Below, piece by piece: positions 8,640 to 16,250 of a stretch of 58,454 nt of DNA (the stretch's first letter is position 1; every line of letters begins with the position of its first letter). The notes beneath the pieces were generated by a model. That model was not told the DNA's origin, made no database searches, and was given only the letters and a program-made list of their open reading frames with translations. The stretch comes from Bradyrhizobium oropedii (GTDB lineage Bacteria; Pseudomonadota; Alphaproteobacteria; Rhizobiales; Xanthobacteraceae): contig NZ_JACMYO010000028.1 of assembly GCF_020889685.1 (NCBI RefSeq), forward strand, positions 1-58,454, written 5' to 3'. The position numbers were made by a program, and so were the translations under genes.

Positions 8640-8755
8640 GTCAAACAGTTTGGTCATCGTGCGGGGAGGGGTGGGGATGTTCTCCCGGTCCTCCTGGGGC
8701 ACGACAAGACCAGCCGATCAGGGAGGGTGTTCTCAGCGCCCTCCCTTTTCTTTCT
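8640..8755 (+). ncRNA. Candidate small RNA or structured leader
   Basis: No open frame explains this stretch, but it folds well. A long stem pairs TGGTC (8651-8655) with GACCA (8708-8712) and TCGTGC (8657-8662) with GCACGA (8699-8704), with GGAGG/CCTCC pairing inside. It is followed by a textbook intrinsic terminator: GGGAGGG (8721-8727), CCCTCCC (8739-8745), then TTTTCTTT. CCTCCTGG at 8690-8697 is complementary to Shine-Dalgarno sequences, as in some rhizobial sRNAs that bind ribosome-binding sites. The 5' end is not defined. The alternative is an attenuator leader for the rhomboid gene at 8870. Confidence 0.5.
8721..8755 (+). terminator. Intrinsic terminator of the RNA candidate
   Basis: Seven-base GC stem GGGAGGG/CCCTCCC with an 11-base loop, followed directly by TTTTCTTTCT. 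Confidence 0.75.
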
Positions 8756-8869
8756 CTCGATTCCGGCGCCGCGCGCCGCCGGCTGTCCGATTTCGGGATT
8801 GTGCACTTGCACAGCGGTGCGAAAGCCGCCTATCTCTGATTCACAGCCGCATTCGAGGTCGCTGACCCC

Positions 8870-9667
8870 TTGGACTCCCATCCCGAATCCCCGCTCGCGC
8901 CGCCGCCGGAGGCGCCGCGCGAGCCAATCCTGACCTTGCCACCGGCGCTCACCGCCTACGTCGTGCTGATCGCGGTGATCCATCTGCGGGTGCTGCTGCC
9001 ACCGGAGATGGAGAACTGGACCATCGACGTTTTCGGCTTCATCCCGAAGCGCTACGATTCGACGCTGCTCGACATCACCTTTCCGGGCGGGGACGGTGCC
9101 AAGGTCTGGACCTTCGTCACCTATTCGCTGCTGCACGCCAATCTCACCCATATCGGCTTCAACGTGCTGTGGCTGTTGCCGTTCGGCAGCGCGCTGGCAC
9201 GCCGCTTCGGCGCGGTTCGCTTCTTTGTCTTCATGGCGGTGACGGCGGCCGCCGGCGCGCTCGCACATCTGTTGACCCATGAGCACGCGATCGCGCCAAT
9301 GATCGGCGCGTCGGCTTCGGTGTCGGGGACGATGGCGGCGGCGATCCGCTTCGCCTTCGTCAAGGGCAGCTTCCTGTCGTTCAACCGGGGCGACGCCGAG
9401 GCGGCCGCCAAGGTGCCCGCGCTGTCGCTGTGGCGGGCGCTGCGCAATGGACGGGTGCTCGGTTTCCTGGCGATCTGGTTCGGCGTCAATATCCTGTTCG
9501 GCGCCACGTCGCTGTCGCTCGGCGGTGAGGACACGATCGTCGCCTGGCAGGCTCATATCGGCGGCTTCCTCGCCGGGTTGTTGCTGTTCTCGCTGTTCGA
9601 TCCGATTCCGCGTGCGCGAGATGATGCTGCGGATGCGTCGTCGCTGGACCAGTCCGGCCGCGTCTGA
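8870..9667 (+). CDS. Rhomboid-family intramembrane serine protease
   Basis: 265 residues, about six membrane helices. The catalytic Ser is in IGASASVSGTMAAA (GxSx region of helix 4), and the His in WQAHIGGFLAGLLL (helix 6). HANLTHIGFNVLWLLPFG is the characteristic helix 2 segment with conserved His and Asn. Rhomboids cleave single-pass membrane proteins within the bilayer; the substrate is unknown. No ATG is available: an in-frame stop lies at 8837, and the TTG at 8870 is taken as start because GAGG precedes it by 11 bases. The N-terminus is Pro-rich and cytosolic. Confidence 0.88.
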   Translation: MDSHPESPLAPPPEAPREPILTLPPALTAYVVLIAVIHLRVLLPPEMENWTIDVFGFIPKRYDSTLLDITFPGGDGAKVWTFVTYSLLHANLTHIGFNVLWLLPFGSALARRFGAVRFFVFMAVTAAAGALAHLLTHEHAIAPMIGASASVSGTMAAAIRFAFVKGSFLSFNRGDAEAAAKVPALSLWRALRNGRVLGFLAIWFGVNILFGATSLSLGGEDTIVAWQAHIGGFLAGLLLFSLFDPIPRARDDAADASSLDQSGRV

Positions 9668-9815
9668 TCGCCGCTTGCGGCTCGGTTCGAATTCCTCCAT
9701 CATCTTTGCGACACAGAACAAAGCGGGCCGACACATCGAGCCCAGCTACCGACCGCGCCCCGAAACCGAAATCTGCGCGGAACTGTTGATTGAAGACTCT
9801 GGCGAACAGGCTCGA

Positions 9816-9831
9816 CCCCGCTGATGCGGGG
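9816..9831. promoter_or_regulatory. Leader hairpin before the CBS-domain gene
   Basis: Perfect stem CCCCGC-TGAT-GCGGGG ending about 10 bases before the AGGGAG ribosome-binding site of the CBS gene. It could affect translation or mRNA stability; inference only. Confidence 0.35.
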
Positions 9832-9856
9832 AGCGAACGGATTCAGGGAGACGACA

Positions 9857-10285
9857 ATGACGGTACGTTCCATTCTCGATGCAAAGGGCCATCAGGTCAT
9901 GAGCGTCGCGCCCGGCGCGAAGCTTTCGGCCGCGGTCAAACTGCTCGGCGAGCGCAAGATCGGCGCCGTGCTGGTGATGGAGCAGGGCCGGATGGAAGGC
10001 ATCCTGTCGGAGCGCGACATCGTGCGCGTGCTCTCAGAGCGCGGCGCGGGCGTGCTGGAGGAACCGGTGAGCGCGGTGATGACCAAGAAGGTCGTGAGTT
10101 GCCGCGAGTCCGATACCGTCAGCGGCCTGATGGAGATGATGACCACCGGCAAGTTCCGCCATCTCCCGGTCGTCGAGGACGGCAAGGTGGTCGGGCTGAT
10201 CTCGATCGGCGACGTCGTCAAGCGCCGCGTGCAGGAATATGAGCACGAGCAGGAAGCGCTGCGCGACTACATCAAGACCGCCTGA
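9857..10285 (+). CDS. Tandem CBS-domain protein
   Basis: 142 residues consisting of two CBS motifs forming one Bateman module: about 8-60 (SVAPGAKLSAAVKLLGERK ... GILSERDIVR) and 75-130 (SCRESDTVSGLMEMMTTGK ... VVGLISIGDVVKRR). Such stand-alone modules bind adenine nucleotides or SAM and regulate other proteins. The ATG at 9857 has AGGGAG eight bases upstream and removes a non-conserved N-terminal extension. Four bases separate it from the convergent patatin gene. Confidence 0.9.
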   Translation: MTVRSILDAKGHQVMSVAPGAKLSAAVKLLGERKIGAVLVMEQGRMEGILSERDIVRVLSERGAGVLEEPVSAVMTKKVVSCRESDTVSGLMEMMTTGKFRHLPVVEDGKVVGLISIGDVVKRRVQEYEHEQEALRDYIKTA

Positions 10286-10288
10286 GCG

Positions 10289-11335
10289 CTACTTCCCGGT
10301 GGTGCCCGCGCCGTTGGACGGCGGCACCAGGATATCGATGGCTTCCTCGATCGCGCCGATGGCGCGTTCGGCCGCGCGGATGCCGTGCGCGATCAGGTCG
10401 TCGGCGCGGTGGAAGTCGAACCAGCCGATCTGACCGACGCGCGGCGAGATCAGCATATCAGGCGGATCGCCGGCGAGGCGCGCGCGGGTGATGCGGTCCT
10501 GCATGATGTTGAAGGCGTCGACCATGACGCTGGAGATTCCGGGCCGGCTGGCGCTGCCGAAAAACTCCCGCTTCACGGTGCGTTCGGCGGAGAAGAAACG
10601 GCCGAACCGGCGCTTCGGCGGTTCTGGCTCGATCTCGGCCTCGGCAGTCACCGCGACCGTCACCTCGGGCGCGGCGGACGGTCCGTGATTGTAGATCGTG
10701 GTCGAGTGCGCGAACACGTCGCTGGAGAGGTTCGCCGCAATGACGATCTCGGCGCCGAGCGCGCGCGCGGCCGAAACCGGCACCGGGTTGACCAGCGCGC
10801 CGTCGACCAGCCAGCGGTCGCCGATCAGCACCGGCGCGAAGATGCCGGGCAGGGCGTAGGAGGCGCGCATGGCGTCGACCACGCGACCCTGGGTCAGCCA
10901 GATCTCGTGCCCGGTGCGGACTTCGGTTGCGACGCTGGCGAACTTGACCGTGAGGTCCTCGATCATGACCTGGCCCAGCGCCGCCTCGATCTCGGCGGCG
11001 AGCTTGGCGCCGCCGATCAGGCCGGAGCCGTTGAGGCGGATGTCGAGGTAGCCGAGCACGCTGCGCGGCTGCAGGCTGCGGGCCCACTGTTCCAGCTTGT
11101 CGATATGGCCGGCCGCATAGGCGCCGCCGACCACGGACCCGATCGAGGTGCCGACGACGACATTGGGGACGATGCCATGGGCGAGCAGGGTCTTGATGAT
11201 GCCGATATGGGCAAAGCCGCGCGCCGCGCCGCCGCCGAGCGCAAGCCCGATCACCGGCCGGCGAACCGGTCCAAGTCCTACCTTGTCGGGGCCGTCGGAG
11301 CTCTTGTGGCCTCGGCCCATCCAGCTATCCAACAC
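10289..11335 (-). CDS. Patatin-like phospholipase (RssA/NTE type)
   Basis: 348 residues. Motifs in order: the oxyanion loop LALGGGAARGFAHIG (about 30-45), the nucleophile elbow GTSIGS, and the catalytic Asp in LVDGALVNPVP. This is a Ser-Asp dyad lipid acyl hydrolase of the RssA branch, probably cytosolic. The start is a GTG at 11333-11335, seven bases after AGGAG; an ATG five codons later lacks a site. The C-terminal 120 residues contain a basic segment (PPKRRFGRFFSAE) and end at PPSNGAGTTGK. The substrate is not predictable. Confidence 0.9.
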   Translation of the reverse strand: MLDSWMGRGHKSSDGPDKVGLGPVRRPVIGLALGGGAARGFAHIGIIKTLLAHGIVPNVVVGTSIGSVVGGAYAAGHIDKLEQWARSLQPRSVLGYLDIRLNGSGLIGGAKLAAEIEAALGQVMIEDLTVKFASVATEVRTGHEIWLTQGRVVDAMRASYALPGIFAPVLIGDRWLVDGALVNPVPVSAARALGAEIVIAANLSSDVFAHSTTIYNHGPSAAPEVTVAVTAEAEIEPEPPKRRFGRFFSAERTVKREFFGSASRPGISSVMVDAFNIMQDRITRARLAGDPPDMLISPRVGQIGWFDFHRADDLIAHGIRAAERAIGAIEEAIDILVPPSNGAGTTGK

Positions 11336-11597
11336 GACAAATCTCCTGCCAGCGCGAGACTAGGCCGCGCGGCATGGCGGCGCCAGCGTCGTCCGTCTTC
11401 ATGGTTATTCCGAGCAGGCATGATTCATGCCCGGCTGAACCGCGGTAGGCAGGGAATGTGACTGGACCGCGACGATATGGCTAACATCGGCTTGATCGAC
11501 CGGTTCCAAAGAGGGGGACGGCGCCGTCCGGACTGCGACAAAGCCTTGGACGCCCCCTGCACGAAGGCTTGAATTTGCCGCGTTTTCGTTGAAAAGC

Positions 11598-12674
11598 ATG
11601 GGGATGACTTCGAGGGGCAACGGCATCGGCGGATGCGGGCGGGGCATGCGGCTCCTTCCGCTAGTGGCGCTTGCCGCATTTTTGCTCGCCCTGGTCCCCA
11701 CCTCCGTGTCGGCCCAGTTTTTCAGCGACCGGCCGCCGCCGATCCCGCCTGCTTCGGTGCCAGATGTACCGTCCGGCCCGGCCCTCAATCTGGCCCCACC
11801 GTCCGGGGCCGGTTCCGGGCCCGTTCTGCCCGGTCCACTGACCCAACCGACCATCGTCCAGCCATCGATCGCGACCGTGCCTCCGGTGACGCCGCCGGCC
11901 GGCTCCCCGACCGCCGGGCAGGCTGTGCTGTCGCTGACGGCGCGCTACGGCAAGGACCTGCCGGTCATCAATGCCGGGCTGGTGTGGCGGGTGTTCGCCG
12001 ACAAGCCGGACGACAACGGCACGTACAAGCTGGTCCGCGAGGAACGCGGGGCGACGCCGAACGTCGTGCTGCCGCCCGGCAATTACGTCGTCCATGTCGC
12101 GCTCGGCCTCGTCAGCGCGGTGCGTGCCGTCAGCCTGAAGTCGGAGACCGACCGCGAGTCGTTCGTGCTGCCGGCCGGCGGCCTGCGGATCGAAGGCCGG
12201 GTCGGCTCCAGCAAGATCCCGGCCAACCAGATCTCGTTCGCGATCTACAAGGGCAGCCAGTTCGACGGCTCGGACCGCGGCCCGCTGGTGCCCAACGTCT
12301 CCGCCGGCGATGTCGCGCTGCTGCCCGAGGGCACCTACTACATCGTCTCCAACTATGGTGACGCCAACTCGGTGGTGCGCTCCGACATTCGCGTCGCGGC
12401 GGGCAAGCTGACCGACGTCACCGTCACGCATCGCGCGGCCGTCATCACGCTGAAGCTGGTCAGCGAGAAGGGCGGCGAGGCGCTCGCCAACACCGCATGG
12501 TCGGTGATTACGCCGGGCGGCGACGTGATTAAGGAATCGATCGGCGCGTTCCCGCGCGTCGTGCTCTCGGAAGGCGAGTATCGTGCAATCGCCAAGAACG
12601 AGGGCAAGGTGTTCGAGCGTCCCTTCAACGTCGTCAACGGCGTCGATGGCGAAGTCGAGGTCGTGGCGCGCTGA
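11598..12674 (+). CDS. Conserved secreted protein with repeated beta-sandwich-like segments
   Basis: 358 residues, function unknown. Residues 1-38 form a signal peptide (MRLLPLVALAAFLLALVPTS, cleavage near VSAQ), then a Pro-rich linker, then about 250 residues of short beta-rich repeats. Three segments share a LPxGxY pattern: VVLPPGNYVVHVA, VALLPEGTYYIVSN and VVLSEGEYRAIAKN, each followed by a strand. This suggests tandem Ig-like or carboxypeptidase-regulatory-like folds in the periplasm or on the surface. A TTG three codons upstream and an ATG at 11604 are alternative starts. Confidence 0.65.
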   Translation: MGMTSRGNGIGGCGRGMRLLPLVALAAFLLALVPTSVSAQFFSDRPPPIPPASVPDVPSGPALNLAPPSGAGSGPVLPGPLTQPTIVQPSIATVPPVTPPAGSPTAGQAVLSLTARYGKDLPVINAGLVWRVFADKPDDNGTYKLVREERGATPNVVLPPGNYVVHVALGLVSAVRAVSLKSETDRESFVLPAGGLRIEGRVGSSKIPANQISFAIYKGSQFDGSDRGPLVPNVSAGDVALLPEGTYYIVSNYGDANSVVRSDIRVAAGKLTDVTVTHRAAVITLKLVSEKGGEALANTAWSVITPGGDVIKESIGAFPRVVLSEGEYRAIAKNEGKVFERPFNVVNGVDGEVEVVAR

Positions 12675-12879
12675 CGCCTGACCGCGCTGCATTTCATGCA
12701 ACTGTCATAGTTTCTAACGCGAACTAACCATCGCGCGAATTTGAGCTGTCATAATCGCTGGCGGCGACGCGCAGCATCGCTATTTTTACATGGCGTTAAG
12801 CCGCGGCATGACTTGGATGCCACGGGGACCACGGCGCGATGGGTTCACGTTGAGGCGTCATCGCGCTTTGGCTTTTTTT

Positions 12880-12929
12880 GAGCATGATCCTTTCGGAAAA
12901 CCGCTTCGCACATTTTCCGGATCATGCTC
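12880..12929. repeat. AGCATGATCC palindromic repeat
   Basis: Inverted arms GAGCATGATCC...GGAAAA (12880-12900) and TTTTCCGGATCATGCTC (about 12913-12929), in the leader of the GGDEF-EAL gene. A single half of the same element (GCATGATCCGGAAAA) is at 52901-52915. The rest of the gap 12675-12955 shows no gene. Confidence 0.7.
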
Positions 12930-12955
12930 TGGCGTTTGCGTGAACGGGGCGTGCC

Positions 12956-15454
12956 ATGGTCATGGCCAACAAGAATTCAGCTAAGACATCGGTCAAGTTC
13001 AATTCCGAGATGTTCGCCGACGTTCCGGTTCTGCAACGCAAGTGGCAGGCCGCGGTTCGCCCCGGCGAAAAGCTGCCGCACTATGAAGACGTGATGCTCG
13101 GCAGTCTCGGTCGGCTCGCCGATCATATCGTGCTGCTGCGGAACGTCGACGGCGTGCTCAGCGTCTCGCACACCGGCCGCTATGTCCAGACCTGGCTGAA
13201 CGACGAGCGCTGGGACATTCCGCTCAGCGCGTTGCCGCCGGACTGCGCCACCGCGTTGACCGAAGCCGCCGCAAACGCGCGCGAGAACTGCCGGCCCTAT
13301 CTCGCATCGGCGCATTGCGTGCGCGACGGCCTGGTGCGGACCTTCGACGTGCTGGCGCTGCCGACGCGGTCGCGCTGGGGCGGCATCCTGGTCGGCGTCT
13401 ATGTCAACGAGCGCAATGCGCAGTACAATCTGCTCGATACGATTTTCTCGGCCACCGACGAGGGGGTGCTGTCGCTCGCCGCGATCCGCGATGCGCGGGG
13501 CGAGCCGGCCGATTTCCAGGTCGTGCATCTCAACCAGGGTGCTGCAAAGCTGCTGATGCGGCCGGCAACCGAATTGCTGTGGCGCCGGCTCAGCGCCGGC
13601 GGCAATCCGCTGGCGGCGCCGGCGGTGATGGACCGCCTGCGCGGATTCGTCGGCAGCGGATTCGTCGGCAACGGTCCTGGCGGCCAGTTCGAGATCGACA
13701 GCGGCGATCGCTGCCTGCGCCTCGGTGTCACGGCGTTCGGCGACATGCTGTCGCTGACCGTCTCCGACGTCACCGCGCTGAAGCAGCGCGAGCAGTCGTT
13801 CCGCCTGCTGTTCGAGAACAACCCGATGCCGATGTGGGTATTCGACGCCGGCACGATGGAGTTCCTCAGTGTCAACGACGCTGCCGTTCAGCACTATGGG
13901 TACAGCCGGGAGCGATTTCTCGGCATGACGCTGCGCCAGATCTGGCCGGAGGATGAGTGGGCCATGCACAGCGCCGCCTTGCGCGAGGTCGGCGACGTCT
14001 ATCAATCGAGCCGCGACTGGCGGCACATCAAGGCTGATGGCACCGAGATCCATGTGCTGACCTTCGGACGCAGGGTGGCGTTCGAAGGCCGCGACGGCTA
14101 TCTGGTCGCGGTGGTCGACATCACCGAACGCCGTGCCGCCGAAGCGCGGATCGCGCACATGGCGCACCATGACGGTCTGACCAACTTGCCGAACCGCGAC
14201 TTCTACCAGGAGCGCCTGCGCGAGGCGCTGGAGCGCAGCCGGTCCGGCAATCGGCGCGTCGCAGTGATGTGCATCGATCTCGATCTGTTCAAGAACGTCA
14301 ACGATTCCTTCGGGCATCCGATGGGCGACCGGCTGCTCAAGCTGGTGGCGGAGCGGCTGCGCGAGGTGGTCCGCGACGACAATGTCGCGGCCCGTCTCGG
14401 TGGCGACGAGTTCGCGATCGCGCTTGCCGCGGATGTCTCGCCGAACGAAGCTAGCGCTTTCGCCGAGCGGCTGATCGATGCCCTGAGCGCGCCCTACAAG
14501 ATCGACGGGCTCGAGGTCGTGGTCGGCGCCAGCGTCGGGATCGCGCTGTCGCCGGGCGACGGCACGACGTCGGAGGACCTGATGCGCAATGCCGACATGG
14601 CGTTGTATCGCGCCAAGTCCGAGGGCGGCGGCGTGCATCATTTCTTCGAGCCGGAGATGGATCAGCAGGCGCAGAAGCGCCGCGACATGGAGCGCGATCT
14701 GCGCGCGGCCTTCAGCAACGGCGAATTCGAGCTGCACTACCAGCCGCTGGTCGACATCGCCGCCGACCGCATCTCAGGCTTCGAGTCGCTGCTGCGCTGG
14801 CGGCATCCGCAGAAGGGCATGGTGTCGCCCGCGGAGTTCATCCCGGTTGCCGAAGACATCGGCCTGATCGTGGCCCTAGGCGAATGGGTGCTGCGCGAGG
14901 CCTGCGCCGAGGCTATGAAGTGGCCTGCCGACGTGAAGGTCGCGGTCAATCTGTCGCCGGTGCAGTTCCGCAGCCGTAATCTGGTCCAGGCCGTGATCTC
15001 GGCGCTGGCGCATTCCGGCCTGTCGGCGCGCCGGCTCGAGCTCGAGATCACCGAGTCGGTGTTTTTGGCGGAGACGGAGGCCAATCTCGCGATCCTGCAT
15101 CAGCTGCGCGAGCTCGGCGTCAGCATCTCGATGGACGATTTCGGCACCGGCTATTCCAGCCTGAGCTATCTGCGCAGCTTCCCGTTCGACAAGATCAAGA
15201 TCGACCGCTCCTTTGTGAAGGATCTGGCGCGGCGCTCCGACTGCGTCGCGATCGTGCGTGCGATCTCCGGCCTCGGCCGCAGCCTCAAGATCACCACGAC
15301 CGCGGAAGGCGTCGAGACGACGGATCAGCTCGACTGGCTGCGAGCCGAAGGCTGCAACGAGGTGCAGGGATTCCTGTTCAGCGCCGCGAGGCCGGGGCAC
15401 GAGATCGCAGCCTTGCTGAGCGGCTTCGCGGAGCGCGCGTCGAAGGCGGCTTAG
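12956..15454 (+). CDS. PAS-PAS-GGDEF-EAL bifunctional c-di-GMP enzyme
   Basis: 832 residues, no membrane segment. An N-terminal sensor region (1-150), two PAS domains (about 155-270, and 280-395 starting FRLLFENNPMPMWVFDAG), then GGDEF (about 400-565) and EAL (about 575-825). The diguanylate cyclase site is intact: RLGGDEFAIAL, GGDEF at 482-486. The product-inhibition site reads R473-D-D-N476 instead of RxxD, so feedback inhibition may be lost. The phosphodiesterase motif is E610-S-L rather than EAL, with the metal Glu kept; DDFGTGYSSL and KIKIDRSFV are also kept. Both activities are plausible; the PAS ligands are unknown. A second ATG is at 12962. Confidence 0.93.
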   Translation: MVMANKNSAKTSVKFNSEMFADVPVLQRKWQAAVRPGEKLPHYEDVMLGSLGRLADHIVLLRNVDGVLSVSHTGRYVQTWLNDERWDIPLSALPPDCATALTEAAANARENCRPYLASAHCVRDGLVRTFDVLALPTRSRWGGILVGVYVNERNAQYNLLDTIFSATDEGVLSLAAIRDARGEPADFQVVHLNQGAAKLLMRPATELLWRRLSAGGNPLAAPAVMDRLRGFVGSGFVGNGPGGQFEIDSGDRCLRLGVTAFGDMLSLTVSDVTALKQREQSFRLLFENNPMPMWVFDAGTMEFLSVNDAAVQHYGYSRERFLGMTLRQIWPEDEWAMHSAALREVGDVYQSSRDWRHIKADGTEIHVLTFGRRVAFEGRDGYLVAVVDITERRAAEARIAHMAHHDGLTNLPNRDFYQERLREALERSRSGNRRVAVMCIDLDLFKNVNDSFGHPMGDRLLKLVAERLREVVRDDNVAARLGGDEFAIALAADVSPNEASAFAERLIDALSAPYKIDGLEVVVGASVGIALSPGDGTTSEDLMRNADMALYRAKSEGGGVHHFFEPEMDQQAQKRRDMERDLRAAFSNGEFELHYQPLVDIAADRISGFESLLRWRHPQKGMVSPAEFIPVAEDIGLIVALGEWVLREACAEAMKWPADVKVAVNLSPVQFRSRNLVQAVISALAHSGLSARRLELEITESVFLAETEANLAILHQLRELGVSISMDDFGTGYSSLSYLRSFPFDKIKIDRSFVKDLARRSDCVAIVRAISGLGRSLKITTTAEGVETTDQLDWLRAEGCNEVQGFLFSAARPGHEIAALLSGFAERASKAA

Positions 15455-15532
15455 TCGCGTTCGAGGCGTCAAGCCGGTTACGGCTACGGCTTTCGTGGCC
15501 CGGGTGAGCAACGCGACACCCGGGACGAGGGA

Positions 15533-15558
15533 CCCGCATATCGCTGCGCTCATGCGGG
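15533..15558. repeat. Short palindromic repeat, family 2 copy 3
   Basis: CCCGCATATCGCTGCG then CTCATGCGGG, between two convergent genes. An adjacent palindrome (CCCGGGTG...CACCCGGG, about 15500-15524) belongs to the same intergenic cluster. Confidence 0.65.
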
Positions 15559-15603
15559 CCACAAGGCTGCCGGGTCAAGCCCGGCCATGACAGATCTACG
15601 GTT

Positions 15604-16166
15604 TCAGAACCGCGTCACGATATCCGACAGCGCCGGGCGCGGGCGGTCCTCGCTCGGCTTGGTCGGCGTGCCGATGTGGATCAGGCCGGCGAGTTTCTCG
15701 TCCGGCTTCAGGCCGAGACCGTCGAGCACGTCGCGGTCGAACGCGAACCAGCCGGTCAGCCAGCAGGCGCCGTAGCCGAGCGCGGTCGCCGCGGTCACGA
15801 TGTTCATCGCGCTCGCGCCCGCCGACAATTCCTGCTCCCACGGCGGCACCTTCGGGTGCGGCTTGGTGAAGGAGACCACGCCGATCACCAGCGGCGCATC
15901 GGTCAGGCGTTTCTTCTCGACCTCGATATCGGTGGCCGGCGCGCCCGGATTCTTGCGGGCGAAGACCTTTGCGATCACGTCACCGGCGCGCGCGCGGGCA
16001 TCGCCCTCGAACACGATGAAGCGCCAGGGCGCCAGCTTGCCGTGGTCGGGCACGCGCGTACCGATCGTCAAAATGGTCTCGAGCTCGCCGCGGACGGGCC
16101 GGGGCCGGTCATCTCGCGCGGTTTCATCGAGCGGCGTGTCTTCAGGAGTTCAATGGCATCGGGCAC
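15604..16166 (-). pseudogene. YdjA-like nitroreductase, frameshifted near the N-terminus
   Basis: From the GTG at 16164-16166 (GAAGGA upstream) the frame reads PDAIELLKTRRSMKPREM, a normal nitroreductase start. It then shifts near 16087-16092, where one base is missing from GCGGC-GAG. In the other frame the protein continues without a break: TIGTRVPDHGKLAPWRFIVF, PPWEQELSAGASAMNIV and GYGACWLTGWF, ending DIVTRF. The restored protein would be about 187 residues, the size of small FMN-dependent nitroreductases that use NAD(P)H. The downstream part alone lacks the first FMN-binding Arg segment and would not be active. Real decay or a sequence error. Confidence 0.8.
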
Positions 16167-16250
16167 GGAAATGTCCTTCAAGGGGAGTCGTGCTCCCAAG
16201 ATGGGGGCACGACGGAGCCGGCGAAAGCCAGTTTAGACCGATTGTGAAGA

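Noticed and set aside
9681..9700. GGTTCGAATTCC resembling a tRNA T-arm
   Set aside because: No acceptor stem, anticodon arm or D-arm can be paired around it.
12956..14737. 586-codon minus-strand open frame within the GGDEF-EAL gene (12977-14737)
   Set aside because: Antisense shadow; the plus-strand frame carries intact PAS, GGDEF and EAL motifs.
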